DNA of 64,000 nt from Serpula lacrymans var. lacrymans S7.9 (lineage: Eukaryota; Basidiomycota; Agaricomycetes; Boletales; Serpulaceae), in the NCBI RefSeq assembly GCF_000218685.1, contig NW_006763291.1, positions 643,789-707,788 of the forward strand, written 5' to 3'. Position 1 is the stretch's first letter; each line of letters opens with the position of its first letter. Below the pieces are notes generated by a model. It did not search any database and had not been told where the DNA came from. It was given only the letters and a program-made list of their open reading frames with translations. The position numbers and the translations under genes were made by a program. Positions 24,484 to 37,074 of this stretch are shown here, in pieces.

Positions 24484-25343
24484 TGCTAGAAAAACAGCTC
24501 CAGTGATGTGCTTTGAGTATTCCTAGGCGTGATATGGGGCAACCTCTGGGCTATCAGATGCTAGATGCGTACTTTTGTCTGAAAAGGGGACGGTGGAAGT
24601 TAGAGGGTGGGCGTATGAGCAACACCTTAAAGTAACCTTGCGCTGTTTATAGTTATTCATGAACAGATGATATTTCATCGGTAACCACAACAATGGAGGA
24701 GGCCATCGTTGCATCCTTTCTTCTGCGTTGAGGATAGCATCAAAGGATCTGGTTCCAGATATACATCATTGCCGTCGCCAGGATCGTACTGGATCATGAT
24801 AGCTGGTTTGAGCAAAGCTCTGAATTGACAATGACAGTAAAACTTACCAGGCCCAGCAAGAGCTCCATTGCATCTTGACGGCGTGACAAATATCTGAATA
24901 CTCAAGTTGAATGTAACCAACAGCCGTGCGGCGATGCGACCTAGTAGTATCTTGACTTTGTGGGCTTGAAAGTCGCTTACCTAATCGGTGAGTGTGGTAA
25001 AGTGCCAGTGAACCCAGTGAACACTGTAATTCACGCTCGAATCACGACCAGATATCAGATGAAATGATAGATGGCATGGCGGTACACCTGTGCTTTGGTC
25101 ATAACCTGTTGCCCTTCCTTGATGAATTGACACACAGTTGTTTCTTCTAGGAATCGTCCATTCAGCACAGATCTAAATCTAGAAGCTTTGAGTTATCAAT
25201 ATCCCGAAATCTAAATATACATGTTACTGGTATCATCACTCGAGTATACAATTTGAAAGCAATATGCCAAACGGCCACAAGTTTCAATGCAAACGATGTC
25301 AAGGAACTTCTGCAATGTCGTCATGAGTCCCTATGATGACCAG
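24484..25343. other. Spacer between tandem DUF6533 copies A and B
   Basis: Several short minus-strand frames (for example around 24523-24920) show no DUF6533 similarity or other family. It should hold the promoter of copy A and the 3' end of copy B. Confidence 0.45.
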
Positions 25344-27043
25344 TCAGATAATGCTATACAACAGGTATAAAAAATTACCAAAGTCTCCAATAATGCCATG
25401 CACAGCCATCTCAGTAAACGGTGGAGACGACACAACTATCGATGGGAGAGGTTCCATGGGAAACAGTGAGGTGTCCACTTGTAAGCTGCTTGTTTTCGAC
25501 CTCGAGCTTATGTTAGAAGTTAAACGAGGACCATGAAGGTTGAGCATCATTCGAGAGATCAAAATGGCTGATATCCTAAGAAAATCAAGCTTAGCACCAA
25601 GCATTGGAGGATATACAAGTATTAGACTTGCGCATTTGCGAATCCTGTTGCAGAACCTCTGCGCTCAGGCTGTAACAAAAGAAAAATATCAGATCAGATA
25701 ATTCAGAGATATCAAACGTGCTCACAGAAGCAAGCTGTCGAGATCAAATAAATGTCATAAGCTGTTCCTGACAGGTACAAGGCGTGAGACTCGTACCAGA
25801 AATGTCGACACGTTTATAACGTTAGCGATAGACATGACTCTGGGGGAGCCCTCAGCGTTTACGTGGGCCTAAAGTAGATGACTCTTACGCAAAATACAGG
25901 ACTCCTGATAAGTAAGCCGGGCCAGATAACAAAAATGCATCCATAATTCGTTTACTCAAGAGATAACACAGCACCACTCACCATCGCGTAGTAAAATGTT
26001 AATTAAGGGGCGTCCACCAACTGAGCCAACACGCCAAGTCTTCCAGAGAGTGAGAACAAAGACTATGACGTCGAACGCGAGTTGACCGCACCAAGCCGCC
26101 GCTTGACCTAAGAAGAAATGGAATCGGGATGAGAGATATCGCTACATGTCGTGAAAGCCTTCCCTACTACGTACGCAAAGCTCTAATAAAAATTCGCAGA
26201 AATAAGTTTTAGTCATTATTGATCACGGGGAAACATACTCCGCTGACGAAAGAGGATCCCCACAACCTATAGATGTAATAGGGAGATTGGCATTAGTCAC
26301 TGGGGAAAAAATAGCCCACTGAAGTACAATGTCAGCCTAGCTAGCTAGATGGGCAAGCAAAATCACCCACGCAGGCTTCTGCGACAATCGCTACTGCAAT
26401 TACTAGAAGTGCGTAGAGTAGTCGGCGGCTTTGGTCATACAGTGCGTATACTCGCATTATCATCAAGGCTGACTTGAAAGTTAACGCTAACCTAGCACAC
26501 ATTAGAAAGCACGTCCTACCTCCGGTGATTAATTGACTCAGTATCAAGGTCGCCTGGCTGCAAAGTTGAAAGCCACGACATCTAATTTTTCGTCAGCTTG
26601 CAAGCATATGCAGGGTATACTAAAACAATCGCGAACATCTATTTACTGAGATGAACCAGTGGTCAATTGTGAAAATGGATAACGCTTACTGAACTATGGG
26701 GTGAAATAGTTGGGAGAGTTGCCTGGACCATCATAGGAATGCGTCCACCAATCAGCAAGTAGCGGTTGACGAAAAATAATTGGGTGGGCCATGTACGGCT
26801 AGGTCGTAACCAAAATCGTTCGACTTCCATAGTGAAAGTCAAGGCGTAGTCATAAACTATAATTGCTGTAGTACGACAGAAGTTCAGATGCGACCAAGGC
26901 GATAGGAAAATTTGCACGCACAAAATGGTATCAGGATCATCATCAAGTCCATGTTTCTGTGATAGAGATTATATTGAGTGCCTGAGCTGCCATCGTAATA
27001 GAGATACTTACAAAGATGCTGAAGATACTGACTCTGAAGACAT
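25344..27043 (-). CDS. DUF6533 seven-helix membrane protein, copy B
   Basis: Start MSSESVSSASL at 27043 on the minus strand, then a hydrophobic stretch (MMILIPFSIIVYDYALTF) and the DUF6533 signature EVERFWLRPSRTWP ... FVNRYLLI, nearly identical to copy A. Later blocks correspond one to one with copy A: LILSQLITGG, LMIMRVYALYDQSRRLL, AVAIVAEAC, WAIFSPVTN ... GCGDPLSSAE, and the C-terminal ISAILISRMMLNLHGPR. The same two microexons occur at 25889-25904 (16 nt) and 25726-25734 (9 nt). Copies A and B are clearly a tandem duplication, but the loops and tails have diverged much more than the DUF6533 core. Function unknown; membrane location is inferred from the helices. Exons between the recognised blocks were not all pinned down. 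Confidence 0.8.
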
Positions 27044-28737
27044 GATGGTAAAGACTGTGAGGTGAAGTGTAAAGGAAAGGAAGTTTGAAGTTTAATGTGA
27101 TCTTATGTCGCGATCGCCGCCTCTTCAATCACGGTGCTGGATGAGTACTTATTGAAGTGAAGAGATGACAAAGAGGCGAACAGTAGGCGAACCCTAAACC
27201 AGGATTTGAACTGATTATCCTTTGATTGTGGAGAAGACAGAAAATAAGCCAGTATATTGTCGGTATTCTTCTTACTCCCGGGCCCTTAGGATAGTGTCTA
27301 GTCAAAATGCATGGTGGTTATAACCACTATAGATGCTACTTTGAACCGAAGATCATGGCGTACAGGAGGAGAGCCGCCGTGTCTCCACACTGTGCATCAT
27401 GTGAGACCTGAGATGCAAATTACAGAGTCTGACCCTGTGATGGGCCAGTGAAAGGTTAACATGATTTAAAAGGAACGGTGTTGATGGCAACAGTCTCTTA
27501 GCAGTAATTGACGATAGCGCTTTCACAGCATCTCGAATATTGTTTTGATGAGTGGATTGGAGTCGCAGTCTGAGAATATTAACGCCCGGTACTGGATAGA
27601 CCTTACGGACAGAATGGTCAATTTTAAGCATGCAAATTTAAACTTGTCAAAAGGCGGTTCAGATGATTACTGACAGACTGACAGTTTTAGCGGATACGGC
27701 GTGACAGGGCGTGACTCGCTTATACTTCTGCCCGGCCGGGCTACTTTTGGTTCCGCCAACTCGCCAAAAATTTCCAGTCCAACCAAGTCTCTAGTGAAAT
27801 GGACTGGATCACCAAAATCGATTAACGATAGCTATCGACTTGCTTGACAGTAATGGTCGCCGCTAGCGAGGAACACAGCGCCAACTAATATGCCTAAGCT
27901 GCAGCTCGCGCTATCTCAAGTTAGGGGGTAGAACACTGGGATGACTTCCTCCAAGTCACAATGTTTCATTAAAGGTCCTTTGAGTGTCTTTACAATGTAC
28001 GACCATTTATTGACCAATCCTCAGCGCTCAGCGTCGGTGACTTGTTCGCTGCACCAAGGTTACCTGCGATCATGCAATGTCCAGCTTACTTTTACGATGT
28101 CGACACAGTGACTGCCATGTTGCTCATGCTTAATTCTGCATGTATTTTATCAATTTCGATGGACGTGGGGGAAGATTCGCAGTCAGTTGCTTAATAAAAC
28201 TACATGAAGCTGCACTAAGTGAACTGTAAGATACCCCGCGGACATCGTGACTGAGGCAAGAGATAGCATCTTCCAATCAAGCTTCCACGAATGCACTCAT
28301 GGTCTTGGGTCATAGGTCGAAGGAAATCTGGCCCTATCGGCGTCGGCGGAGTTGCCATTCACAGGAAGTCGCTCGCTGAATTTCAAGGGAGCTTGTCGGA
28401 TGCCTGATTTGGGTAGCGACTGACCATAAGCAGGCATGGAAAGGAAGAAATCTCAAAGCAAGTTGTTAATCAGTGCCTAAACGACGATCTTTCAGCTGCC
28501 TTACAGCGTATCAAGAAGGGTCCGTGCGTCATTTCTTTTGCTGGGTATATAACGGTGCCCTCCTTCTTTTATAACCTTCCCCGTTTGCGTCTTCCCCCCA
28601 CCCTCTTCGTCAATCGTTCCAAACATCAAATTCTATACGATCCGTCATCCTTATACAGCTATCTTTCCACGTTTGCAGTCCTTGCGTTACATTTTCTCCT
28701 GCTATTCGACTTCCTCTCCAGCTGTCTTGTTATTGCC
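27044..28737. other. 1.7-kb divergent intergenic region
   Basis: Lies between divergent starts, so it contains the promoters of the DUF6533 copy B gene and the RRM gene. A TATA-like tract (gggtatataacgg) sits near 28541, about 190 bp before the RRM start, followed by a pyrimidine-rich leader. A 92-codon minus-strand frame at 27353-27631 has no support. Confidence 0.5.
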
Positions 28738-31700
28738 ATGAGTTCTTGCTCTTCCCGGCCTCAAACGCCTATCCAGATTTCATTAAAATCGCCTACGCAC
28801 TCTAGTAAAATGTTTCAAGAACACGATGATATCACAACAGTTGATACTAGCCCGACCCATGGTCCCAACACACCAATCTCATCACGTCAACCTCCTGCGC
28901 CACCCACCCCTCCTGATTCTTCTTCTCGTAATAACAGTGTAAACATCGGTAATGCTTTACTCTTGTCGCAGTCCAGTTCTCCAGCTCGCTCGCTGTTCAA
29001 TTCGCAAAGTATAGTCTCTAGACACTCCAGTCCTACAAATAGTCCTCCTTTTCCTTCTAATAATGTAAACATTCGCACAGTCGCTGGTCTTACAAAGGAA
29101 CCCGTCGCATCTCCAGCACAGCAAGACCATATCAATGTGAACCTCTTGAATCCTGCTAAAAACACACATTTAACTGAAGCTAACTTACGTAAGTGATTAT
29201 GTTCAAAGACTTCAATGTAACAATATGCTCAAGCTCAGCAGATGCAGTATCCCATTATGCTTCAAACTCTTCCGTCGTAGACTTTAACGACCATATGCTT
29301 CCCGAATCATCTTGTGGTTCTCTCAGCTCGGCAACCTCTTGCCAAGGGCATGATGGCTCCGATTGTACGTCTCATCAGACCCCCAACGTTTATATCAATG
29401 GTCTTCCTCCACACTTTCCTGAACAAGAGCTATATGCGCTCACTCGTCCGTTTGGGGAAGTAAAGAGTGTAAGGTCTTTTACAAGGCATGTTAGTGAAAA
29501 ACCGACGTTTGTACTTTTCTTCACCTTTGGAGTGCACACTTATCAATACTGGTTGTTGCAGAGGATATGGATTCGTCTTGTACGCCGATCTCTCGCTCTA
29601 TCTCGTCACATGACTTAATGGTCGTCTAGATTTGATAAAGTGCAATCAGCCGCCCTATGTATCGAAGGACTGAGGAAGTACCGCAATTTACATCCCTCCT
29701 TCTCCAAGGTTTGTTGTCATGAGAAATAAGCAACTCTATTTACTCAGATCAAATTTTAATATCTTATTTTAGCAAGTCCACAGGATTCCAGGGACATCGT
29801 ACGCTTCACACAGTATTCATTCTTCTGAAGCACAAGACGAAGAGACATTCAAGGCGCGGATGGAAAAACTAAAGGATGAGGCTTCAACGAATTTGTATAT
29901 TGAAGGGTAAGTCGAGCCATATGCGACCATGTTATTGCGTGCCTTGTTGACTTCGAACCCTTTTAGTCTTCCCCTAACGATCGACGATGATGTAAGATTG
30001 ATGAAAACCTCGTACATGTCATAGTGTTTAATGTGTCCATCCAGACTCTTGCTGCCCTTGTATCACCATATCATATCAAGAGCAGTCGCTTCTTTAAGAC
30101 AAAACTAAGTGATCCACCCAGAATCATTGCATTTGTTCGGTGAGCGCAAAGCCATATTGTCTACATCAGCTCTTTTACCTATTTCGGTAGCCTTGAAACT
30201 CGAACAGCGGCGGATGAGATCATCGAACGTTTACATGGGAGGATGGTACGGGGGTGGAATGATCCCGGGTGCAGGATTTCAGTACGATTTGCGGATAGCG
30301 CTGAACAAAGGGAACTACGGGTCAGTGATATATTCCTTGGCTTATCTGGCATCAACTCCAACATATTATTCAATTCATAACATTAGCGTGCTGAACGAGC
30401 TGCACGTAATGGTGATCAGTCCCCTGCGCGCCTTACTATCGCCCAGGCCGCCCTATTAAATCTCCGTGGACAAGAATTTCAAAATCAAATACGTAAAGCT
30501 CCTGCAGTCCACAGCCGTGGTTTGCCTGCTCCAGCTCACTGTCCCACTACCACAGGATGGCTGCCATGCCAGGATTACCCCGCAGGAGATTTAGCCGGAA
30601 TGATGTCAAACGCGGCCATGTTATCAAGTTCAGGTGCTCTGCCTTATCAAACTCCAGTCCGCCGCATGCAACACTCGAATATCAACCACGAAATGGCTAC
30701 ACTCATCGACTCGTTACAGAACACCATGGGATTCAATGATGGGGTGCCCTGTGTTAACGACGGTATAGGGATGGGTGCGCTTGAAGATGAGCTGTGTGTG
30801 AGGGCCCTTGCACGGCAGGCGCAGGCCCAAAATGCCTCTTCGATGTTTCCATTTTCTCTCTCCGGAGGACAGGCACAAGCTCGCAATGGGTTTACACCAG
30901 CAGAAGAACTCATTTTGCAAACCCATACGCGCATTCAGCAGCAGCGAGCGCAGCAACAGCAACACCCACAGCCTTCGTCGTTCGGACAAACCGAACTGCG
31001 TACGTCGGCAGGTTGTTTGTACGATTCGAAGATAAAGGCGGACATAGGATCAAGAAATCGCGGACAACCGTTCACTGCCCGCCCTCACGTCCAACAATCC
31101 GTATCGCACAATTTACACGGTTATGCTAGGTCCGGCAGTTCGAAGGGTTTGAAAAGCGCACTTCCCGTTATATCCGAAGATGAATTCCATGTTTCGGCGC
31201 GCCATCAACTCTACACTTCTTCATATCAAGCAATGCAAAGCGATGCCAAGGATATGAATACAGTACCATCTCATGACTATGCTGCGAATTTTGAACCCTC
31301 TTTACGGCCTTCATCTCGTGAAAATGTTTTCCGCACTCTTGAACCTGACCACCCTCAATACTGCCAATCTCGTCAACAGGGTGATTCAATCTCTTCGTAT
31401 CCAGTCATTAATCTCCCGAAGCAACCCTCCACACGAACAGCATTGCCTGTGCATTCACGCTCCAATATTCTTCCTATCTCTAAACCTCTGGAACGTGACC
31501 AATACGCCACCGCCAGCACTCGTACAAAGAATAACAGCACCACTAGCAACAGCAATAACAGCGCCAACACGACCAGTAACTACCAAAGCCAGACTCTTTC
31601 CCGTGACACTGGTCATATTCGCGAAGATGATAGAGCAAACAGCCAAATATACAAGGAAACCAATATTCAAATGCTCTCGTTTTCACAAGCCCCACCTTCC

Positions 31701-31916
31701 TCCGATCACCACAATTCAGCATATACGCTTGATGAATCAATGTCCCCGACAGCCATATCACCTGCGCTAACGTTTTCTTCACGCACACCATCAACACTCA
31801 GTCCCGCTACACCATTCTTCGGTTCTTTCGGAAATGGCCAGGAGGTATTTGAAACTATGTCTGAGGATGGGGAGCATTGTGAAAAGAAGCTTAAAGTTAG
31901 AGCAGGTACACAGTAG
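28738..31916 (+). CDS. RNA-binding protein with two RRM domains, RBMS/MSSP type
   Basis: Start MSSCSSRPQTP at 28738. Residues 1-150 are Ser/Thr/Pro-rich. RRM1 begins NVYINGLPPHFPEQELYAL and continues over short exons (RNP1 region GYGFVLFDKVQSA). RRM2 begins NLYIEGLPLTIDDDTLAALV and includes FFKTKLSDPPRIIAFVRLE and AADEIIERLHG. Six or more introns, most with clean GT-AG ends, cut the two RRMs, while the last exon (from about 30390) is long and encodes about 500 residues rich in Gln, Asn, Ser and Pro. The RRM pair looks most like the RBMS (MSSP) group, which binds A/U-rich RNA or single-stranded DNA. The Q/N-rich tail suggests a role in mRNA granules; that is inference. Other two-RRM fungal regulators remain possible. 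Confidence 0.88.
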
Positions 31917-32581
31917 AGAGAACACAAGCACTCGGACACCTAGCGCGCTTTCGACCTAAAGCAAGCAGCAGAGTCTCAATTGGTATTGTAGATCGAATGT
32001 AGTCAGTGGCTCAATCAGAAATAAAAGTGATTGTTTGGATCGCATTCGGGCTAGGAATCCGTTGATTCTTGACGGCAAGGTGGAATTACCAAAGTAAGGT
32101 AAAACACAATACTTTCCTTATTAGGTAACTTCCCCCGCTCATTCATTCCTTCGTCGTAAGTATATACTGGGGGATCATTTGCAAATATTTTGTCTGTGGT
32201 CTTATCTAGAAAGTAAATTTTATCTGCAAAAATAAAAGGAACCCCCATCCCCATCGTACTATGTACAGACACATCTCAAGTTACCAGCATCATAATCTTC
32301 GTTGGTGGTGGCGATGAGTTTGTTTGTTTGTAGCTGTGGGCGTAAGCAATTATAAGTATTTCCTTAAATGTCTAACGCTATTCGCCAAAAGCATCAAGTG
32401 CAATTTCATGCTTCTTTCGTGGGTCCACAGGAAAATGTACGGCGTGATTGCGCTTCTGTATCCCACCAACCTCAGGGTATATATCAGACACACGATGAAG
32501 CGGTTATGGACAACAAGTTCATCACCCTCATCAAGTTCATCGCTACCCTTTACATTTTGAATAGCTTCCTCCTGTTAAAAA
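31917..32581. other. Intergenic; no gene seen
   Basis: AT-rich 3' region of the RRM gene and promoter of the next plus-strand gene. Short frames on both strands lack any support. Confidence 0.5.
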
Positions 32582-33278
32582 ATGTCCTCTATCAGTGCTA
32601 CCTCCTCTCCCATCACCACTGTCTTGGGCAAGTGGCACCGCGTTTCCAACTCGTCGACCGATGTCGACCTCGAAGCACAAATCATAACCGGGACTCGCGT
32701 TCCCCTTGACTTACCTTCTGTACCCTCACCTGTGCACTCCGCTGCAGCCCCCACCCGCACACCTGAATCAAACAACACTTCTTCTGATCCAATCGACGAC
32801 TTCTTTGGGGTTACGCGCTCTCGTGCTACCTGCGAAAGCAGACACGACTCGCACTCTCTTACGTCTCGCTTTTCTACTGCGGACGCAGACGAGCCTCCTC
32901 CATATGCTTATGGTGTTGAGCCTCCAGCATACGCTTCCACTGCTGAGCCAGTGACGCTCGCCATGTATCTTTTCAAATTTGGATTCGGTAAGTTTTCGAA
33001 TTTTTTCATTTTTTCAGCATGACCTTTTTACTAAATATACTGTTTCTACTCTAGTATTCCCACTTTTCTGGCTACTTGGAGCCATTATTCTCGTGTCGCC
33101 GCTCTCCGCTCCGGCTGACTTTGAGCCATCAAAAACGGAGGGCGAGCGGCAAGAGCTAGTGCAGAAGATGAGGGCTACAGAGTTGAAGTGGGCAAAGAGA
33201 TGTGCATGGGCTTTGGTCATTCTATTACTCGCCGTCGCTGTTATCGTGGGCATCGCCGTTGGTGTCATGAAAAGCTAA
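32582..33278 (+). CDS. Small two-helix membrane protein with PY motifs
   Basis: Two exons (32582-32987, 33055-33278) join in frame across a 67-nt intron and give 209 residues. Residues 1-95 are Ser/Thr-rich and soluble. Two PPxY-like motifs sit side by side (EPPPYAYG and EPPAYAS) just before the first hydrophobic helix (VFPLFWLLGAIILVSPL). A charged loop (SKTEGERQELVQKM, RATELKWAKRC) leads to the second helix (AWALVILLLAVAVIVGIAVGV), and the chain ends in MKS. No domain name fits, but proteins with this layout are common in Agaricomycetes. PY motifs bind WW domains of Nedd4/Rsp5 ubiquitin ligases, so an Rsp5 adaptor or a regulated membrane cargo is a reasonable guess. Confidence 0.8.
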
Positions 33279-34089
33279 TCGCCTTCTCAATATCCCGCGT
33301 CTACTCACCACCACTTCGGATTGTACTGGCGCAATATGCACAGCGCCAACCTCTCATCCTAAAAGTATCCTCGCATTCATTGCACCATCTCTCGCATTTG
33401 TTGAACACAATCAATCACACAGTCCTTTTTCGTCTCTCTTCGTACTTTACTCACACAGCTGGGCTCTAATTCTCCATTTACCTCTCTTGATCGGTTTTCT
33501 TGCAATTTGTATCCGTTTAGAACAAACGTCATGATCATAAAGATCACCATGTATAACATAGGTCATGATAGCGACTGTATTTATTCCTTATTATATTTTC
33601 TATTTTATCTGTTCTGGCCTTCTCGCTAGAAGGTTCTGCCTGAAATGATTGTGAAACTACTTTGAGACAGTGATATGTTTGATGCCGGCGACTACTGTAC
33701 TGAAGGATTTACGATAAATGTAGCGCTGAAATGTCATTTAGTGCGAGGCAATGATGGTCAGTATGTTAGCGGTGAGCTGAAGCTTTATGGCAGTGGATGA
33801 TAAACTCATTCGATCAGCAAAATAGTACGTTAATTACCGCTTTGAAGCTATATGCCGATGCGGCAACGCAGAAATGTGTCAGCTCCGACAGAAAGTAACG
33901 CAGAGACATTGGATCGGAGACGAAGCGGAGAACCAATGTCGTGCTATTCGGGACGGGTGTGATTGGAACAAAGTGTGATCGCCTCATATTTTTAGTGCTT
34001 CGAAAAGCCTTTCCCCTCGTTCCTCGAGTCCTCACAGTCCTTTCTCTGTCCTCACACGTTCCCACTCAGGTCCTCGTTCTTCTTCTAAG
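33279..34089. other. Intergenic; no gene seen
   Basis: Contains the 3' end of the PY-motif gene and the promoter and pyrimidine-rich leader of the Kre9-like gene. The frames at 33814-34065 (minus) and 33941-34159 (plus) have no support and overlap each other. Confidence 0.5.
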
Positions 34090-34859
34090 ATGCTGTTCAC
34101 CCGTCTTGCTCTTGCCTCAGCAGCTACTGCCCTCTTTGGCGTTGCCTCCGCCCAATTGAGCGTCACCAACCCTGGTGGATCAAACTTGTGGTGGGGTACG
34201 TGGTCTGTGTTGAATATGCGTGTTCCACCCAACTTATAGTCTTTTCTTTCGTTCCTTTTAACAATCTCTCGACTTGAATTTTATCTCGTCGTCGCGTGGT
34301 ATCATTCGCTCGTCCAGTCGCTCAGTCGTCGAACACACTCGAATGGACATGCAGCACTTCCCCGTACACAAACTTCACCGTCCTGTAGGTCATTGTATTT
34401 CTATACTTACCGCTCACAACTGACATTTTTATCCAAAGCCTTGCCAACCCCGACAAAAGCATCCTCGAGGCCCCCTTGGCCATCCTCGCCATCGAGTATA
34501 ACTACGATTGCTCTAAAACTATCACTCAGCAACAGTCTGCCCAGCCTGCCGGAACTGGTTACACTGTCCAACTCGCTAACCCCTTCAACAGCACAGACGT
34601 GAGCTATTTTGTACCATCATCAATGCACGGACCTCTCACTGATATTCATTTTGCGCAGGTTTATGCCGAGTCGCAGCCTTTCGAAATCAAAGCTTTAGGT
34701 TCTACATACCCCACTTCGACTCCTGCTGCCGCTTCTAGCACGGGCAGTAGCACAGGATCTACCGCACAGACCACCGGCAAATCTGGAGCTATGGGCATGT
34801 ACGCTCCTGTTGGGATGAGCGTTGCTGCTGCTATGGCCTTGGGTTTCTGGGCTGCTTAA
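34090..34859 (+). CDS. Kre9/Knh1-like secreted protein, probably GPI-anchored
   Basis: Four exons (34090-34195, 34318-34384, 34439-34598, 34660-34859) encode about 177 residues. A signal peptide is clear (MLFTRLALASAATALFGVAS, cleavage near SA-QL). The mature part begins LSVTNPGGSNLWW and VAQSSNTLEWTC, the pattern of the Kre9/Knh1 N-terminal Ig-like domain, with a conserved region around AILAIEYNYDCS. A Ser/Thr/Ala-rich stalk follows (STGSSTGSTAQTTG), and the chain ends in a hydrophobic tail (VGMSVAAAMALGFWAA) that fits GPI attachment. Related short proteins are abundant in mushroom cell walls; yeast Kre9 is needed for beta-1,6-glucan, but these short forms are not proven to share that job. 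Confidence 0.88.
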
Positions 34860-35330
34860 TTGTCCGGGACGTGATGTAGAGGATAATATATATTCTATTG
34901 TCTTGGCTCGCCTCAATTTTGGACTCCTCCATCGGTATCATGTTTGGACCTTCATGTTGCCGCTTCAATACCCATTCCATCTAGCTCTACTACGGCGTAA
35001 CAGTACTGGCAGTCGTTGGTTTGTAACTGTTGTGTTGTGATACCTCTCCTGGGTTCAATAAATGTCGAATTTTATTGAGCTGTTGTTTCCGCTGTACGAT
35101 GTTTTCTTGACCTATAGAGATAATCCCTATGATGCAGTCAAACAAGGTTATCCTCAAAAAAATTAGACCCCAAACGATAAAACAGTCTCAGTTTTATAGT
35201 GGCCACGATTGTGGTGTATAGTTCGTCGTTCAAAATACATGTAGAGGAATAGTGTATCAAGTGCACTAGCACCGTCGGGAATAAGTTATCGATGAGTTGT
35301 ATGCGAAATCGTTAAAAAAAGGGACATGGG
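34860..35330. other. Convergent intergenic region
   Basis: Holds the 3' ends of the Kre9-like gene and DUF6533 copy C. AT-rich; no frame worth calling. Confidence 0.5.
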
Positions 35331-37074
35331 TCAGACTTCACGGGGTCCAACTTGCAGATGATTTTGAGCGGAAACTTCGCGCAGCTCCAAATAAATGTCA
35401 GTAGATAGGCGTGGTGCATCAAGCGGGGACAGATCAAGCAGGACGGTGTGTTGTGAATCGTAAGATGGTCCCATCGTCGAAGCGATATTGGAAGTGAAAA
35501 CCATACCGCCCGTATCTACATTCGCGTGAGTCGTAAGTATACCAGTATCCGCGGATTTGTGGAGGTTTAGCATCAGCCGGGTCATAAGAGTAACTGAGAT
35601 ACTATAACGGTAAAGACGTCGACAGCTGGGCAGTGAAAATAGTAGATTGGGACATACCAGCTAGCAAAAGTGGAAAGAGTTCCTTTTAGGAGAGACTGAA
35701 AGGCAGCTGAGCTCACAAACGATATCCATTGAAGTGAGAAACATACGGGGGCAATCTGCGTTGACACGATCAATATCACGATATTTGATTCGTTACGAAA
35801 GACTTACGTAGAACGTGAGGATATTGGAGAGATTAGCTATGGCCATGGTCCTGCATGTTATCGCAATGAGACTACGACTGGAATGGAAAAGACTCCAAGT
35901 TCCTTACGCAAAATACATTGCACCTGTAAAGTTCTTCAATATGAGTGAGCGTAGAACTTTTGAAAAAACTCACCATCTCGACACATAAGGGTGACAATAT
36001 TTAGCCTTCCATTGAATGACAACAACCCATGTTGACGTGTAGCCTTGTACGTCTTCAAGAGCGTGAGGACAAGCATACTTGTATCGTAGAGAAAAAGCGC
36101 TTCCCAAGCAACCGCGAGGTCTGATAAGACTTGATGAGAACTGGTGACCACGAAACACTGATCTACAAAATCTCACGTATGCCTCTACAAAGGGGTTCAA
36201 TTCGATGTCGTTGAATATCGTGTAAGTGTTCTGAGGAGTGGAAGTGACATACGTGCTAGTTGTGTACGCTATATGGCAGCCAGAGACGTTCGTGGCAGCG
36301 TATGAATGTTGTCCTACCAGAGCCCACTGAAATATGAATATTGTTAGATGATATTTGAATGTGCCTGATACTCGCGAAGAACATACAGAAGCAGCAGCTA
36401 CCAACACGGCTCCAAATCCCACCATGAACGCAAGTAGGCGATTGTTGCGACCATACAATGCATATGTACGGAGAGTTAAAAGGACTGGTCCTGAATTAGA
36501 ACAGACTTGAGTTGTGTGGATGATATCGCCGACTTACTACATACTATGACCTGGTTTACGACTAGTAATAGCTGGCGGAAGAAAGTGTAACGTTTACAGC
36601 TATCAAAAAGCTATTAGCATACATATTGAAGAAAAGTTCAATGCAGTCAAACCTCTGAAATGAAGCCGTCAGCCAGATATTATTAAGATAAGTAGGCCAC
36701 ACCCACGAACATCGCTTGGAAGTGATTGAAAGCTGACAACAGTGACAGCGATGTTTCCCAAAAAAGCAGTATAACGATTGAGGAGAAAGAGGAAAGACGA
36801 TGCAAATTTTGGGCGTTTCCAGATATACACTATTTCGTCTGCAAGCGTGATAGCGTGATCGTAAAGCAAGACACCTGCAACAGCCCGTCAGAAATGTGGG
36901 GAACACCCTAAAGTATCAAGTATCGTTCCACTCACCAATCGCCATGAATCCAAAACACGAATGTAGAAACCTGTCATGCAAGGGAGATCAAGCCATTCAG
37001 AGTTGCCACCATGATATATTTTGAGCGCGGTCGATGCACACTCACACATCACGGGTGGCTTCAACGTCACCCAT
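35331..37074 (-). CDS. DUF6533 seven-helix membrane protein, copy C
   Basis: Start MGDVEATRDVF at 37074 on the minus strand. The first three exons join as HSCFGFMAIGVLLYDHAITL, then the DUF6533 signature DEIVYIWKRPKFAS and FLFLLNRYTAFLGNIAV. Later blocks include the family's arginine-type strand (YGRNNRLLAFMVGFGAVLV), a helix region near 36100, YF-type microexon, ANLSNILTFY, IAP and the C-terminal ISVTLMTRLMLNLH. The 16-nt microexon (35908-35923) and 9-nt microexon (35747-35755) are at the same places as in copies A and B, so all three share one ancestral gene structure. Copy C is much more diverged than A is from B and lies about 8 kb away. Ligand and role are unknown. Confidence 0.8.

Noticed and set aside
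27195..27225. tRNA B-box-like sequence (gttcaaatcctgg on the minus strand)
   Set aside because: No A box or clover-leaf stems at the required distance.
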